64,000 bases of DNA from Phyllobacterium chamaecytisi (GCF_020164455.1 NZ_JAIQWW010000002.1:310001-374000); one strand, 5' to 3'; shown: positions 45,085 to 54,575, counted from the stretch's first letter. Notes: a model not told the origin generated them from the sequence alone. Translations and numbers: made by a program.

Positions 45085-45249
45085 TAGAGTAAGTTTTGTC
45101 TATTTAGAGTCGTTCTGCTGGAGGGAATTTGGTTCAAGGTCGAGGGGTTTGGCGAGGCCGATGCCTTTCCATCGGACGATGCCGAAGGCCGATGGATTTG
45201 GCCCGAATTCACCCGGCAGAACGACTCTAAATAGACAAAACTTGCTCTA
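45085..45249. repeat. Palindromic element, family C, copy 2
   Basis: 165-base palindrome with outer arms TAGAGTAAGTTTTGTCTATT and its near-complement at 45230-45249, sharing ends and the CCATCGGACGATGCCG core with the element between pqqA and pqqB. The centre is shorter than in copy 1. It ends 28 bases before the MFS gene. Confidence 0.88.
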
Positions 45250-45277
45250 AGGTCTTCCAAAGAAGAAAGTTGACGAG

Positions 45278-46906
45278 GTGACAGACCGGGCATCGCCACT
45301 CGCGCCATTCAGACACGATATCTTCAGAACTGTCTGGCTCGCGAGTCTTTCCTCCAATTTCGGTTCCCTGATCCAGTCAGTCGGCGCGGCCTGGATGATG
45401 ACAACCATCTCCGATTCTGTCGATATGGTTGCGCTGGTTCAGGCTTCGACGGCACTGCCTATCATGTTGTTTTCGTTGATATCCGGCGCTCTTGCCGACA
45501 ATTTCAACCGCCGCCGGGTGATGATAGTCGCGCAGTGTTTCATGCTGGGCGTATCGGTCTTACTGACCTTGTTTTCTCACTTCAACCTGATCACGCCATG
45601 GTTGCTACTTTGCTTCACATTCCTGATCGGTTGCGGGACGGCGCTGAACAACCCTTCATGGCAGGCTTCGGTGGGGGATATGGTACCGCGCGATGATTTG
45701 CCGAATGCGGTCGCATTGAACAGCATGGGCTTCAATATTACCCGCAGCGTTGGCCCTGCCATCGGCGGTGTGATTGTCGCTATAGCAGGCGCCGCGGCAG
45801 CGTTTGCAGTCAATACTGTAAGTTATTTGCCGTTGATTTATGCATTGTTCCGCTGGCAGCCGAAATACGACGCCAATCCTTTGCCGCGCGAGACGTTGGG
45901 GCGGGCGATTTCCGCCGGTTTGCGCTACGTAGCGATGTCGCCGAACATCGGAAAGGTGATTTTCCGCAGTTTCATTTTCGGCCTCTCGGCCAGTGCCGTT
46001 CTCGCTCTTTTACCGCTGGTGGCGCGTGATCTCGTCCATGGCGGCCCGCTGGTTTATGGCGTCATGCTCGGCTCCTTCGGCATCGGCGCGATCGCCGGTG
46101 CATTGATCAGCGCGCGTCTGCGGGAATATTTGTCGAGCGAAGCCATTGTTCGCATTGCCTTTATTGGCTTCGCAGTGAGTGCCGGCCTCACCGCAGTTAG
46201 CAGCAATGTCTGGCCGACCAATGTCGCATTGCTTCTTTCCGGTGCGTGCTGGGTGCTTGCGCTTTCGCTGTTCAACGTGACGGTGCAGCTCTCGACGCCG
46301 CGCTGGGTCGTCGGTCGCGCCTTGTCGCTTTATCAGACGACTACCTTTGGTGGCATCGCCGGCGGCAGCTGGTTATGGGGTGTTGCAGCGGGCGAGTATG
46401 GGGCAGACAGGGCACTGCTCGCTTCAAGTATAGTCATGTTGTTCGGCGCGGCAATTGGCCTGCGCTATGCTTTGCCAGAGTTTAAAACGCTCAATCTCGA
46501 TCCGCTCAATCGCTTCAGTGAGCCACTGCTGAAACTCGACCTGAAACCGCGCAGCGGCCCCATCGTCATCATGATAGATTATGTTATCGCGGAGGACGAT
46601 GTTCCTGATTTCCTTGTGGTTATGGCCGCCCGGCGGCGCGTCCGCATTCGCGACGGGGCAGGGCATTGGGCGCTGATGCGCGATCTGGAGAACCCTGAAA
46701 TATGGACCGAAAGTTACCACACGCCGACCTGGGTCGAGTATGTGCGTCACAATCAGCGGCGAACCCAGGCTGACGCCGCCATCGGCGATCGGATTCGCGC
46801 GTTGCATCGCGGTCTGTCGGAACCGCGCGTGCATCGCATGATCGAGCGCCAAACCATCCTGCCGCACGATATTGCCGCACACAAAACACCGATTGATTTG
46901 TCCTGA
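45278..46906 (+). CDS. MFS exporter of the EntS/MFS_3 type
   Basis: A 542-residue membrane protein. Residues about 15-405 form 10-12 membrane segments with the MFS loop GALADNFNRRRVM (about 69-81). Residues about 420-542 are a cytosolic tail (DYVIAEDDVPDFLVVMAARRRVRIRDG, WTESYHTPTWVEYVRHNQR), which is usual for the MFS_3 family. It starts at GTG with a weak site. Substrate unknown; siderophore or drug efflux are family-level possibilities. Confidence 0.86.
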   Translation: MTDRASPLAPFRHDIFRTVWLASLSSNFGSLIQSVGAAWMMTTISDSVDMVALVQASTALPIMLFSLISGALADNFNRRRVMIVAQCFMLGVSVLLTLFSHFNLITPWLLLCFTFLIGCGTALNNPSWQASVGDMVPRDDLPNAVALNSMGFNITRSVGPAIGGVIVAIAGAAAAFAVNTVSYLPLIYALFRWQPKYDANPLPRETLGRAISAGLRYVAMSPNIGKVIFRSFIFGLSASAVLALLPLVARDLVHGGPLVYGVMLGSFGIGAIAGALISARLREYLSSEAIVRIAFIGFAVSAGLTAVSSNVWPTNVALLLSGACWVLALSLFNVTVQLSTPRWVVGRALSLYQTTTFGGIAGGSWLWGVAAGEYGADRALLASSIVMLFGAAIGLRYALPEFKTLNLDPLNRFSEPLLKLDLKPRSGPIVIMIDYVIAEDDVPDFLVVMAARRRVRIRDGAGHWALMRDLENPEIWTESYHTPTWVEYVRHNQRRTQADAAIGDRIRALHRGLSEPRVHRMIERQTILPHDIAAHKTPIDLS

Positions 46907-46998
46907 TAACGCGAAATTGCTCAATACATTCATATTGTTGTTGCATGCGGAGCTTAGAAAGCCGCCGAACGATTCATATGGTAACAAGAGGCGTTGAA

Positions 46999-47619
46999 AT
47001 GAGCGAAAAGATGCTGGGGATTGCCCCGACAATTCACCCGACGGCAACGGTGCGGGATAGCACATTAGGGCAATATACAGAGGTTGGCGCGCGCACGGCC
47101 ATCGCCGAAACAGAGTTCGGCGACTACAGCTATATCGTGCATGACGGCTCGATTATTTACGCAAAGATCGGCAAGTTTTGTTCGATCGCAGCCTTTACCC
47201 GCATCAATCCGGGAAATCATGCAACGTGGCGCGCCAGTCAGCATCATTACAGTTATCGCTCACGCCAGTTCGGTTTTGATCTTGGCGACGACGACGAATT
47301 CTTCCAATGGCGCCGTGATCACAAGGTAAACATTGGCAATGACGTCTGGATCGGTCATGGCGCCGTTATCATGCCGGGTATTACTATCGGGGACGGCGCT
47401 GTCGTTGGCTCTTCAGCAGTGGTGACCAAGGATGTCGAGCCATATACGATCGTTGCTGGCGTGCCGGCAAAATTCATCAAGCGCCGCCATCCGGAAATAC
47501 TCGCGGAGAAGTTGATCTCTCTCGCTTGGTGGGACTGGAGTCACGAAAAGCTTGGAGAAACGCTTCCCGATATGCGTGCCCTGAGCGCCAAGGCCTTTGT
47601 CGAGAAGTATAGTACTTGA
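46999..47619 (+). CDS. Phosphonate-metabolism hexapeptide-repeat acyltransferase
   Basis: A 206-residue left-handed beta-helix acyltransferase: IHPTATVRDSTLGQYTEVG, IGKFCSIAAFTRINPGNHATWRASQHH, NIGNDVWIGHGAVIMPGITIG. It fits the phosphonate-associated transferase family. The ATG at 46999 has AGAGG seven bases upstream. It is convergent with the first phnM-like gene with a gap of 13 bases. The acceptor substrate is not known. Confidence 0.84.
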   Translation: MSEKMLGIAPTIHPTATVRDSTLGQYTEVGARTAIAETEFGDYSYIVHDGSIIYAKIGKFCSIAAFTRINPGNHATWRASQHHYSYRSRQFGFDLGDDDEFFQWRRDHKVNIGNDVWIGHGAVIMPGITIGDGAVVGSSAVVTKDVEPYTIVAGVPAKFIKRRHPEILAEKLISLAWWDWSHEKLGETLPDMRALSAKAFVEKYST

Positions 47620-47632
47620 GAATACTGGCGCG

Positions 47633-48772
47633 TCAGGAGACGCGCCTTCCTTCCCGCCATACGCTCAGTATGACCGGAACGCCATCTATCAGCCGGACTC
47701 TGCTGAAATCGGCCCGCTTGCCTATCTCAATAACGCCACGGTCGTCCAGGCCGACCATCCGAGCCGGATTGGCTGAAACGAACGATACAGCCTTCGCAAG
47801 ATCGATTCCTGCACTTTGGTTGAGTAAAAACACCGATTGCATCAGGCTGGAAGGCACATAGTCGGAAGAGAGCCCGTCAAGAAGATCCCGCTGCACCAGA
47901 TCGATCGCCGAGACGTTGCCTGAATGCGACCCGCCACGAACCACATTCGGTGCACCCATGACGACTTTCATACCGCGCCGGTGCGCATGAGCTGCAGCGT
48001 CTATACTTGTCGGAAACTCCGATATGGAGATGCCGTCGTTCATGGCTTCGTCGACGTGCTCCGGCGTTGTGTCATCGTGGCTGGCCAACACAGTGCCATG
48101 CTGGCGAGCAAGGTCGATCACGGCGGTTCGATAGCGGTTAACATATTGAGATTGCGCCGCGATTCGATCTGCAACCATCTGGTCGAATTCAAGATCCGTC
48201 CATTTTTTGTCGCGATTGAATTGCCGCCATTTGGCGAGATCCGCCCATTGCCGCTGGCCGGGTGTATGATCCATCAACGAGACGAGCTTGACGTAAGGGT
48301 TGTCCGCAATCGGCTTGTAGATATCGAGCACAGCCGGATCTGCCAGCTCACAGCGCAGATGCAACAGATGCTCGCTGCGAAGTACTTCTCGAACACGCGG
48401 ATTGGCAACAGTTTCCACTGTAGTTGTGATCATCTGGCGGCGGGCGCTTGCCGAAGAATATTCGCCGACTGCGACAGCATCGAATACTGTGGTAATTCCA
48501 GCGCCGGCAATCTGCACATCGTGCCCAACCACCGATGCGGCACTTGAGGGCCACATGACCCCGGGCCGCGGCTGCAGATGCTTTTCGAGGTTGTCGGTGT
48601 GGAGCTCGACGAAGCCAGGAATAAGAAAATCGCCTTCAAAATCAACCGCATCAGTAACGGAGCTTGGCCCTTCTCCGATGTCCTGGATCAGGCCATCTCG
48701 AACGCCCATGGACCCATCGAGGGTGCGATCCGCCAGGACCAGCCGGGCATTGGTGACGAGCATTTCGGTCAT
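47633..48772 (-). CDS. phnM: PhnM-like alpha-D-ribose 1-methylphosphonate 5-triphosphate diphosphatase, copy 1
   Basis: An amidohydrolase of 379 residues that in the C-P lyase pathway removes pyrophosphate from ribosyl methylphosphonate triphosphate. The canonical metal motif ELHTDNLEKHLQPRPGV lies near 67-83, and ASHDDTTPEHV near 242. The ATG at 48772 has a weak GGAAA site; it follows the second phnM-like gene by 11 bases on the same strand. Core phnGHIJKL genes are absent from the window. Confidence 0.88.
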   Translation of the reverse strand: MTEMLVTNARLVLADRTLDGSMGVRDGLIQDIGEGPSSVTDAVDFEGDFLIPGFVELHTDNLEKHLQPRPGVMWPSSAASVVGHDVQIAGAGITTVFDAVAVGEYSSASARRQMITTTVETVANPRVREVLRSEHLLHLRCELADPAVLDIYKPIADNPYVKLVSLMDHTPGQRQWADLAKWRQFNRDKKWTDLEFDQMVADRIAAQSQYVNRYRTAVIDLARQHGTVLASHDDTTPEHVDEAMNDGISISEFPTSIDAAAHAHRRGMKVVMGAPNVVRGGSHSGNVSAIDLVQRDLLDGLSSDYVPSSLMQSVFLLNQSAGIDLAKAVSFVSANPARMVGLDDRGVIEIGKRADFSRVRLIDGVPVILSVWREGRRVS

Positions 48773-48783
48773 GATTTTTCCAT

Positions 48784-49932
48784 TTAGTTGACGAGCCGTC
48801 CTTGCCGCCACACGGAGCGGATGACGGGGATGTTGTCCGCCAGATGTACCCGAATAAGGTCTGCACGCAAGCCCGGAAGGACTTCGCCGCGGTCGTCAAG
48901 ACCGCAGACCCGCGCGGGAACGCTGGTCATCATGCGGACAGCCGAAGGCAGGTCAGTGTCGAATTCCGGCCGGTTTGCCAATAAAAACGCGCAATCCAGC
49001 ATCGAACGCGGCACATAATCCGAAGTCAGGATGTCTACCAGCCCCTCGGCAAGCAGTTCGGTTACCGCCACATTGCCTGACTGTGATCCGCCACGTAGCA
49101 CATTCGGTGCACCCGCCACAATCAACATGGATTGGGCCCGCGCCTCACGCGCAGCCTCGATGCTGACCGGGAACTCCGCCACACGCACGCCTTCGGCATG
49201 CGCCATGCGGATATGCTCGACAGTCAGATCGTCATGACTGAACATGGGCAAGCCGCGCGTCTTGGCAAATTCGACGACAAGGTGCCGCACTTCACTTGAA
49301 CTTGCTTCGAGGCTTTCCAGCAACTCCCGTGTTTCTTCTTCGACAGCCGCCCGATCCTTGCCTGTTTCCTTCATTCGCCGATCGAGATAGTTCGACACAT
49401 CATGACTTTGACGTTTTCCCGGAATGTGTTCCATGATCGAGATCACACGCACGATGTCCCGGTCGATGTTTTCCGCAATCAGTGCCGGCGTCATATTATC
49501 GGTGATCTCGCAACGTAGATGCACGAGATGCTCAGCCCGCATCATGCCCTTTGCTCCGGCATATTCGAGCGCGTCGATCATCGGCCCAAGTATCTCGCGG
49601 CGTTCAGGATTCTTGATGGTGGCGCCGACGCACAGCGAATCAAAAACCGTTGTGACACCGCCGCCGATGATTTGAGCATCATGTGCCATGACTGCCCGCA
49701 GCATATCCCATTTGACGTGAGCGCGCGGAAACACATGTTTTTCAAGGTGATCGGTGTGGGCATCGACGAGACCAGGCAGAATATAATCGCCGGCGACGTC
49801 AATCGAACCCGGCACTGCCGAACGTCCCATGTCTATGCTGGCTATCGTGCCGTCGACGATTTGCACCGAACCATTGATGATCGCATCGTCAAGAACGACG
49901 CGGGCGCCTGTAAGAATCAATTCGTTCATCAT
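48784..49932 (-). CDS. phnM: PhnM-like amidohydrolase, copy 2
   Basis: A 382-residue paralogue of the downstream gene. The metal motif is DAHTDHLEKHVFPRAHVKW (His replaces the Asn of copy 1) and FSHDDLTVEHI. It is about 20% longer than copy 1 in the helical region near 195-225 (YLDRRMKETGKDRAAVEEETREL). ATG at 49932 has AGGA at six bases; a second ATG follows at once. It may act on a different phosphonate or ribose derivative. Confidence 0.86.
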   Translation of the reverse strand: MMNELILTGARVVLDDAIINGSVQIVDGTIASIDMGRSAVPGSIDVAGDYILPGLVDAHTDHLEKHVFPRAHVKWDMLRAVMAHDAQIIGGGVTTVFDSLCVGATIKNPERREILGPMIDALEYAGAKGMMRAEHLVHLRCEITDNMTPALIAENIDRDIVRVISIMEHIPGKRQSHDVSNYLDRRMKETGKDRAAVEEETRELLESLEASSSEVRHLVVEFAKTRGLPMFSHDDLTVEHIRMAHAEGVRVAEFPVSIEAAREARAQSMLIVAGAPNVLRGGSQSGNVAVTELLAEGLVDILTSDYVPRSMLDCAFLLANRPEFDTDLPSAVRMMTSVPARVCGLDDRGEVLPGLRADLIRVHLADNIPVIRSVWRQGRLVN

Positions 49933-50129
49933 GTGCTTCCTTCGAAATGCGGTAGCCAGGAATAGCGGCAATGACGCCGCGCGCGCCAATCAAAGTTGGC
50001 GATCTAAAGATTGCGTCCTTGTGACAATGCGTCTTTGGGGGAATCCGAAGTGGTTCTTATCCCGCTTTTCATGACAGGGACGTGACAAAGTCACCGAAAC
50101 TACCGACGAAGTATTGCTTAAGCACAAGT

Positions 50130-50175
50130 GAGTTCGCGCGGTTACAGGAATGGACTTCCTGTATCGCGCGAACTC
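50130..50175. terminator. Long hairpin downstream of the SnoaL-like gene
   Basis: Outer stem GAGTTCGCGCG / CGCGCGAACTC (11 bases, perfect) and inner stem ACAGGAA / TTCCTGT, starting 20 bases beyond the SnoaL-like stop on the reverse strand. No T run. It probably ends the reverse sigma-factor operon. Confidence 0.6.
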
Positions 50176-50195
50176 CGGCGGTAAGACGGGTGGAA

Positions 50196-50627
50196 TTATG
50201 GCTTCAGATCGATGGCAGCCCTGAAACTGCCATCCATGTAGAAAGGTACAGAGGCGTGTTCATGGGCGATCTTCCACGTGCCAGCTTGCTTGATCAGGCC
50301 AATCGTCTGACGAAACCAGATATCAGGCTTCTCGCCGTCGGTTTTCCGTCCCGTCATGCGGACGAGACTTGTTGCAAAAGCTATATCAGCGCCGGCCGAA
50401 ATCGCCGTGTCGCGCGATTCAATGCCGATTGGTCCTTCCCACGTATCGAACCAGCCTTGCAGGTCTTCAGCGCTTTTGCCCTGATATCGCAGCGGTGGAG
50501 CGAGCGTGAACTGTACAACATCATCGGCAAGATGAGACAAGACTTGCGCGGCGTTCTTGTTGCTGATTGCTTTCGACCAGTCCTTTATTACAGTCGCGAC
50601 TGCGGTTTTCTCGTCGTGGGTGGTCAT
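50196..50627 (-). CDS. SnoaL-like / DUF4440-type protein
   Basis: A 143-residue protein with an NTF2-like cone fold: VIKDWSKAISNKNAAQVLSHLADDVVQF then GTWKIAHEHASVPF. GGAG lies eight bases before the ATG. It follows the ECF42-type sigma gene by 70 bases, and such proteins often accompany ECF sigma factors. No catalytic role can be assigned. Confidence 0.8.
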   Translation of the reverse strand: MTTHDEKTAVATVIKDWSKAISNKNAAQVLSHLADDVVQFTLAPPLRYQGKSAEDLQGWFDTWEGPIGIESRDTAISAGADIAFATSLVRMTGRKTDGEKPDIWFRQTIGLIKQAGTWKIAHEHASVPFYMDGSFRAAIDLKP

Positions 50628-50697
50628 TTTGTTCTCCTTCGTTACCTCTAAACAAAGGACGAATGAACAACCGCCGATCCGACACGGCTGCGAAGAA

Positions 50698-51939
50698 TCA
50701 GTCTTGCGCAAGCCGATCAAGGTGCATGCGGATGTGGGCGGCTTCTGCAGCCGTGTTAGCGAGAGAGATTGCGCGATTGAACGCCTCCCGAGCTTCGCTG
50801 GTGCGGCCTATCTTCATCAGCAGGCCACCTTTGACGCCGAAGAAATGAAAATAACCGGAGAGCCTGTCCTCCAGAGGCTCGATCAGCGCCAGTGCTTCGG
50901 CGGGACCTCGCACCTTTGCAACGGCAACGGCACGATTGAGCGTGATGACGGGCGAGGGGGTCAGCCTTTCGAGTGCTGCGTAAAGCAGATCGATCTCGGC
51001 CCAATCCGTGTCCTCAGCGCGATTGGCCCGTGCATGCAACGCAGCGATTGCCGCCTGAATCTGATAGGGACCGGGTGCTCTGTGGCGCATTGCCTTGTCG
51101 ATCAGCGCCAATCCTTCATTGATCATGCTCCGATTCCAGAGGTCGCGATCCTGGTTCTCCAGCAGTATCACCGAGCCGTCCGTATCGAAGCGGGCGCCAG
51201 AACGGGCACTTTGCAGCAGGAGAAGTGCAGTCAATCCCATAATCTCCGGCTGAGTCGGGAAGATTCGCAGGAGCAATCGCGAAAGGCGGATGGCTTCGTC
51301 GCATAGTGGTGATCTTGCTTGTGCCTCGGTGCTGCCGGTCGAATAACCTTCGTTGAAGATCAGGTAGACCATGGCTGCGACTGCTGCGAGCCGTTCGGCC
51401 CGTTCGACCGGCCCAGGCGTTTCGAATGGTATTTCGCCAGCTCCAATACGACTCTTTGCGCGTGTTATCCGCTGCTCCATTGCACTTTCGCCGACGAGAA
51501 AGGCGCGGGCGATCTGCCGGACAGACAGGCCTGACACGATCCGGAGCGCCAAGGGGATTTGCTGCGTGGCAGGAAGATCGGGATGACAGCAAATGAAGAG
51601 CAGGCGCAGAATATCGTCGCGATAGTCGGAACCGTCTATCTTCTCGACGATAGCGGTTTCCGCATCTTCCAAGTCCGACAAAAGCTCCTCGGGTGGCAGA
51701 GGCTGTTGCTTTACCTGCCGCCGAACGACGTCGATCGCACTATTGCGCCCAACAAAGATCAACCACGCAGTGGGATCTCGCGGCGGACCGTTCTTTCCCC
51801 AGCTTTTCAGCGCGCGAAGGCAGGCCTCCTGAAATGCCTCTTCCGCCGTATCGAGATTGCGGAAGTAGCGAAGCAATGCACCAACTGCCTGCGGGCGGGC
51901 CGCAACGAGGGCTGCATCGATCCAGTTCGTGTCGTTCAT
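50698..51939 (-). CDS. ECF sigma factor with TPR-like C-terminal extension (ECF42 type)
   Basis: A 413-residue RNA polymerase sigma factor. Region 2 lies about 20-85 (YFRNLDTAEEAFQEACLRAL, WLIFVGRNSAIDVVRRQ), region 4 about 120-170 (QIPLALRIVSGLSVRQIARAFLVGESAMEQRI), followed by a long helical TPR-like domain (about 190-410). This layout and the overlapping YCII/DGPF gene upstream are the hallmarks of ECF42; these lack an anti-sigma factor and are thought to be controlled through the extension. Confidence 0.9.
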   Translation of the reverse strand: MNDTNWIDAALVAARPQAVGALLRYFRNLDTAEEAFQEACLRALKSWGKNGPPRDPTAWLIFVGRNSAIDVVRRQVKQQPLPPEELLSDLEDAETAIVEKIDGSDYRDDILRLLFICCHPDLPATQQIPLALRIVSGLSVRQIARAFLVGESAMEQRITRAKSRIGAGEIPFETPGPVERAERLAAVAAMVYLIFNEGYSTGSTEAQARSPLCDEAIRLSRLLLRIFPTQPEIMGLTALLLLQSARSGARFDTDGSVILLENQDRDLWNRSMINEGLALIDKAMRHRAPGPYQIQAAIAALHARANRAEDTDWAEIDLLYAALERLTPSPVITLNRAVAVAKVRGPAEALALIEPLEDRLSGYFHFFGVKGGLLMKIGRTSEAREAFNRAISLANTAAEAAHIRMHLDRLAQD

Positions 51940-52310
51940 GGAAAACTCGATCCTGGCCTGAAGATACCGACCGGCCTTATCTCGTAGGAGCCGGTGCCCG
52001 GGTTTGCGCGCGCAAGGTCTCGCGCCGTTTCAAGTGCTTCGTCCAGCGATTTACAATCGACAATGTAAAACCCGAGAAGTTGCTCTTTTGTCTCGGCAAA
52101 GGGCCCGTCTATGACAACTGGATCTTCGCGACCTTTGCGAAGGGTGGTCGCAGCAGTCGTCGGAAGAAGCCTTGCGACAGGGCCAAGACGTCCCTGCTTG
52201 GTAAGCTTTTCCTGGACGACTGCGAGGCGCGCCATCACTGCGTCATCCTCTTCCTTGGTCCAGGAACTGACAACGTCTTCGGGGTTATAGCAAAGTATGG
52301 CGTAAAGCAT
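51936..52310 (-). CDS. YCII/DGPF-domain protein, ECF42 partner
   Basis: A 124-residue protein with the YCII-related fold: MLYAILCYNPEDVV at the start and a DGPFAETKEQLLGFYIVDC motif near 75-93. It overlaps the sigma gene by four bases. DGPF proteins are the usual targets of ECF42 factors; a promoter candidate for the sigma factor lies just upstream. Confidence 0.88.
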   Translation of the reverse strand: MLYAILCYNPEDVVSSWTKEEDDAVMARLAVVQEKLTKQGRLGPVARLLPTTAATTLRKGREDPVVIDGPFAETKEQLLGFYIVDCKSLDEALETARDLARANPGTGSYEIRPVGIFRPGSSFP

Positions 52311-52332
52311 GGATCGTTCCTTCTCATTTGAA

Positions 52333-52359
52333 GACGATCCACTATGGCCAATCCCGACA
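52333..52359 (-). promoter_or_regulatory. Candidate ECF promoter of the YCII-sigma operon
   Basis: On the reverse strand TGTCGG (52359-52354) and CGTC (52336-52333) are 17 bases apart, the form of an ECF-type -35/-10 pair, with the YCII start 22 bases downstream. This suggests autoregulation by the encoded sigma factor. Matched by eye only. Confidence 0.45.
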
Positions 52360-52450
52360 TCGGGTCTAGAAAATTATGCATTCTCGGAAATGGTTGCAGC
52401 ACCATGGCGGGAAAAGCACCAAGGGGCCATCCCGCCATTCCGTCACACAA

Positions 52451-52849
52451 TTACCTGCAAGGGAATCCGGGTGCTATTTTGCAGTTGGGCCGCGGACGAT
52501 TCGGTTTCGGACGAGGACGATAACCATGACCATAATGATATGCGGGTCTTACAACGACAGTAGGGCGAATGACCACTGGGCGTTGTACGATAACCCTTGT
52601 CCGCTGGACGTAGTTGGCAGAAAGCCATCCACGGACGCCTTGAGTTGCGACGTGGCACCAACTCGGCTGACACCCCAGAACATTGATGCGCGTCCCTTCA
52701 GACAGGGTCCCGACGCGAGCGTAACTGGTTCCTGGTCCGGTGCGTAGATTGACATTTCCGGTTGTATAACCAACGTCGGCCAAGGCCGAAGCTGGCCACG
52801 CAAACAGCCCGATACTAATCAAAATGGCTGATAACAGCTTGTTAGACAT
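52451..52849 (-). CDS. Exported bacterial SH3-domain protein
   Basis: A 132-residue protein with a signal peptide (LLSAILISIGLFAWPASALA) and an SH3b domain (VNLRTGPGTSYARVGTLSEGT, about 33-53; GVRGWLSANYV near 72-82). The tail is basic and proline-rich (YRPRPKPNRPRPN). The ribosome site GGAGGTGATC is close to a perfect anti-16S match. SH3b domains often bind the cell wall. It is 140 bases upstream of the YCII gene, probably a separate unit. Confidence 0.88.
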   Translation of the reverse strand: MSNKLLSAILISIGLFAWPASALADVGYTTGNVNLRTGPGTSYARVGTLSEGTRINVLGCQPSWCHVATQGVRGWLSANYVQRTRVIVQRPVVIRPTVVVRPAYHYGHGYRPRPKPNRPRPNCKIAPGFPCR

Positions 52850-53345
52850 TGGATCACCTCCCGCTGTGCGTCATCTACATTCCATCAATATTAGTGGCAA
52901 CAAATGCGATTCCTGAAGTGTTGTCGAGAGGCCTTGCAGATATGGTAAAGATTACTGTATATCAGAAACAATTATCTGAGAATTTCTCGTTACATCCAGA
53001 ATGTAAGAGCCGCACGTGAATCATAGCCAGCTATCTATTACGCAATGGATTACAATTGCGCGGGCCTGCAGGAGTAGAATTCGGCGGTAAATTCGGAAAA
53101 GTGGGCTAATGGTTAGACAAGTTGCTGGAAAAAAAACTCCAGTAATTCACGAAATCGTCATTAATATTAATACGACAAATAAATAATTGGGATTACGTTG
53201 AATTTAAGAATGAGTTATTCTCAAACAGGAAGCTTCGCCAAATTCGGGAGTATTGCGATCTGGCAACTCCGCCAAGCATTCGTTTTTCCCGAGATTTAAC
53301 GCGATCGAGCTTTCTTCAAAGTTGGCGGCATCTCGGAGGCTGCAG
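52850..53345. other. Gene-free divergent region
   Basis: 496 bases between the reverse SH3b gene and the forward DUF2865 gene, distinctly AT-rich compared with its neighbours. No gene or RNA is recognised. It must hold both promoters. A small hairpin CTGGA-N8-TCCAG lies near 53125-53143. Confidence 0.5.
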
Positions 53346-54575
53346 ATGGCAACGCGGCTGTTTCCTTTCTTTCAACTTTTAGTTGTTACCGGGTTGATAT
53401 CGGCGCTTGTTCCGACATCCCTCAAAACCGCCCACGCCGCCCCTGCGGCATGCGCGACCTTGCAGCGGCAATTGGTGGCCGCCTCAAGCGGCAGAAGTGT
53501 TTCACAGAAGAACAGCCCTCTGGTGCAGCGACAAGCGCTGCAGCTCCAACAAATGCGGGCAAAGGCAGGTAAGGCAGGTTGTGGAGGTTTCCTGTTTTCC
53601 CGTGGGGATCCTGCACTCTGCAAGCGTTATGCTCAAACCATTGACGCGATGTCCGCCAAACTCGCAAAGCTGCAAAATGCAAGCGACAGGTCTGGTTCGT
53701 CGCAGCCTTCACGCCAACAGATTCTGGCCTCAATGGAAGCTAGAGGCTGTAATGACAGGGTGGCTTCGATTGGCAGAAACAATGATTCATCCAGTGTCCG
53801 TCGCAAGACCTTGCTGGAAGTTCTGTTTGGCACGCAATCTGACGAGGAGCAAAAGCCTGCCTCCAGAATAATGGTCAAACGGCAATTGGATGAACGCGAG
53901 GCACATCGCAAGGTGTCTGCGGGACCGGAGACGCTTGCGGCGACCTATGAAGGGACAGAGCCAAGCGTTAACGGCGTCGTCAAAAAGGGTTATCGAACCA
54001 TTTGTGTGCGGACATGCGATGGATACTATTTCCCGATCTCGTTCTCGACCAAGCCCAAATATTTTGCGCGTGATCAAAATGCCTGTAGTGCGATGTGTCC
54101 GGCCGGGAACGCGAAATTGTACTATCACGCGGTGCCCGAACAGGAATCGGATGCAATGATATCCGTCACCGACAAGAAGCCCTATAGCGAACTTCCCAAC
54201 GCATTCAATTACCGCACGGCGGGTGTCAAAGCCGTGCCGGGTTGCACGTGCCATGCTCAAGCCGATATGATGGCTGCCGCACCGGAGACACCCGTTTCCC
54301 AATCCAAGCCTGCCACATCAGCGTTGCAAGCGGTGGGAGAGCCCGACGTTGATACCTTGTCGGAAGAACCTGCTCAGGGAGACATTGATGAAGACGAGGC
54401 GCCCCATGAAAATGTGAGGACCGTCGGCCCAGCGTTTTTCCCCAATGAAGCCAATCCCACAGATTTTACTGCTCAACCTCCCGAAACGGAGGTCCAGGAA
54501 AGCAAAGCCAGCATCCTCACGCCTGAGAATATCGTCAAGACGATAGCGTCCGACATTATGCGACGAATTCAATAG
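53346..54575 (+). CDS. DUF2865 domain-containing exported protein
   Basis: A 409-residue protein with a hydrophobic N-terminal signal (LFPFFQLLVVTGLISALVP). Residues 40-120 are helical with a cysteine pattern (AACATLQRQL, CGGFLFSRGDPALC); residues about 210-300 hold the DUF2865 core (ICVRTCDGYYFPISFSTKP, CSAMCPAG, VPGCTCHAQ). The end is acidic and proline-rich. ATG at 53346 has GGAGG six bases upstream. Function unknown; the cysteines suggest a periplasmic disulfide-bonded fold. Confidence 0.82.
   Translation: MATRLFPFFQLLVVTGLISALVPTSLKTAHAAPAACATLQRQLVAASSGRSVSQKNSPLVQRQALQLQQMRAKAGKAGCGGFLFSRGDPALCKRYAQTIDAMSAKLAKLQNASDRSGSSQPSRQQILASMEARGCNDRVASIGRNNDSSSVRRKTLLEVLFGTQSDEEQKPASRIMVKRQLDEREAHRKVSAGPETLAATYEGTEPSVNGVVKKGYRTICVRTCDGYYFPISFSTKPKYFARDQNACSAMCPAGNAKLYYHAVPEQESDAMISVTDKKPYSELPNAFNYRTAGVKAVPGCTCHAQADMMAAAPETPVSQSKPATSALQAVGEPDVDTLSEEPAQGDIDEDEAPHENVRTVGPAFFPNEANPTDFTAQPPETEVQESKASILTPENIVKTIASDIMRRIQ

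Noticed and set aside
46500-46906. MFS transporter C-terminal domain as a novel fusion
   Set aside because: A cytosolic tail of this length is normal for the MFS_3 family.
50082-50651. Forward 189-codon open frame across the SnoaL-like gene
   Set aside because: It is antisense to a well-supported gene, has no ribosome site and no recognisable domain.
52847-52857. Sequence resembling the 3' end of 16S rRNA (GGATCACCTCC)
   Set aside because: It is the complement of the strong Shine-Dalgarno site of the SH3b gene; no other rRNA sequence is nearby.
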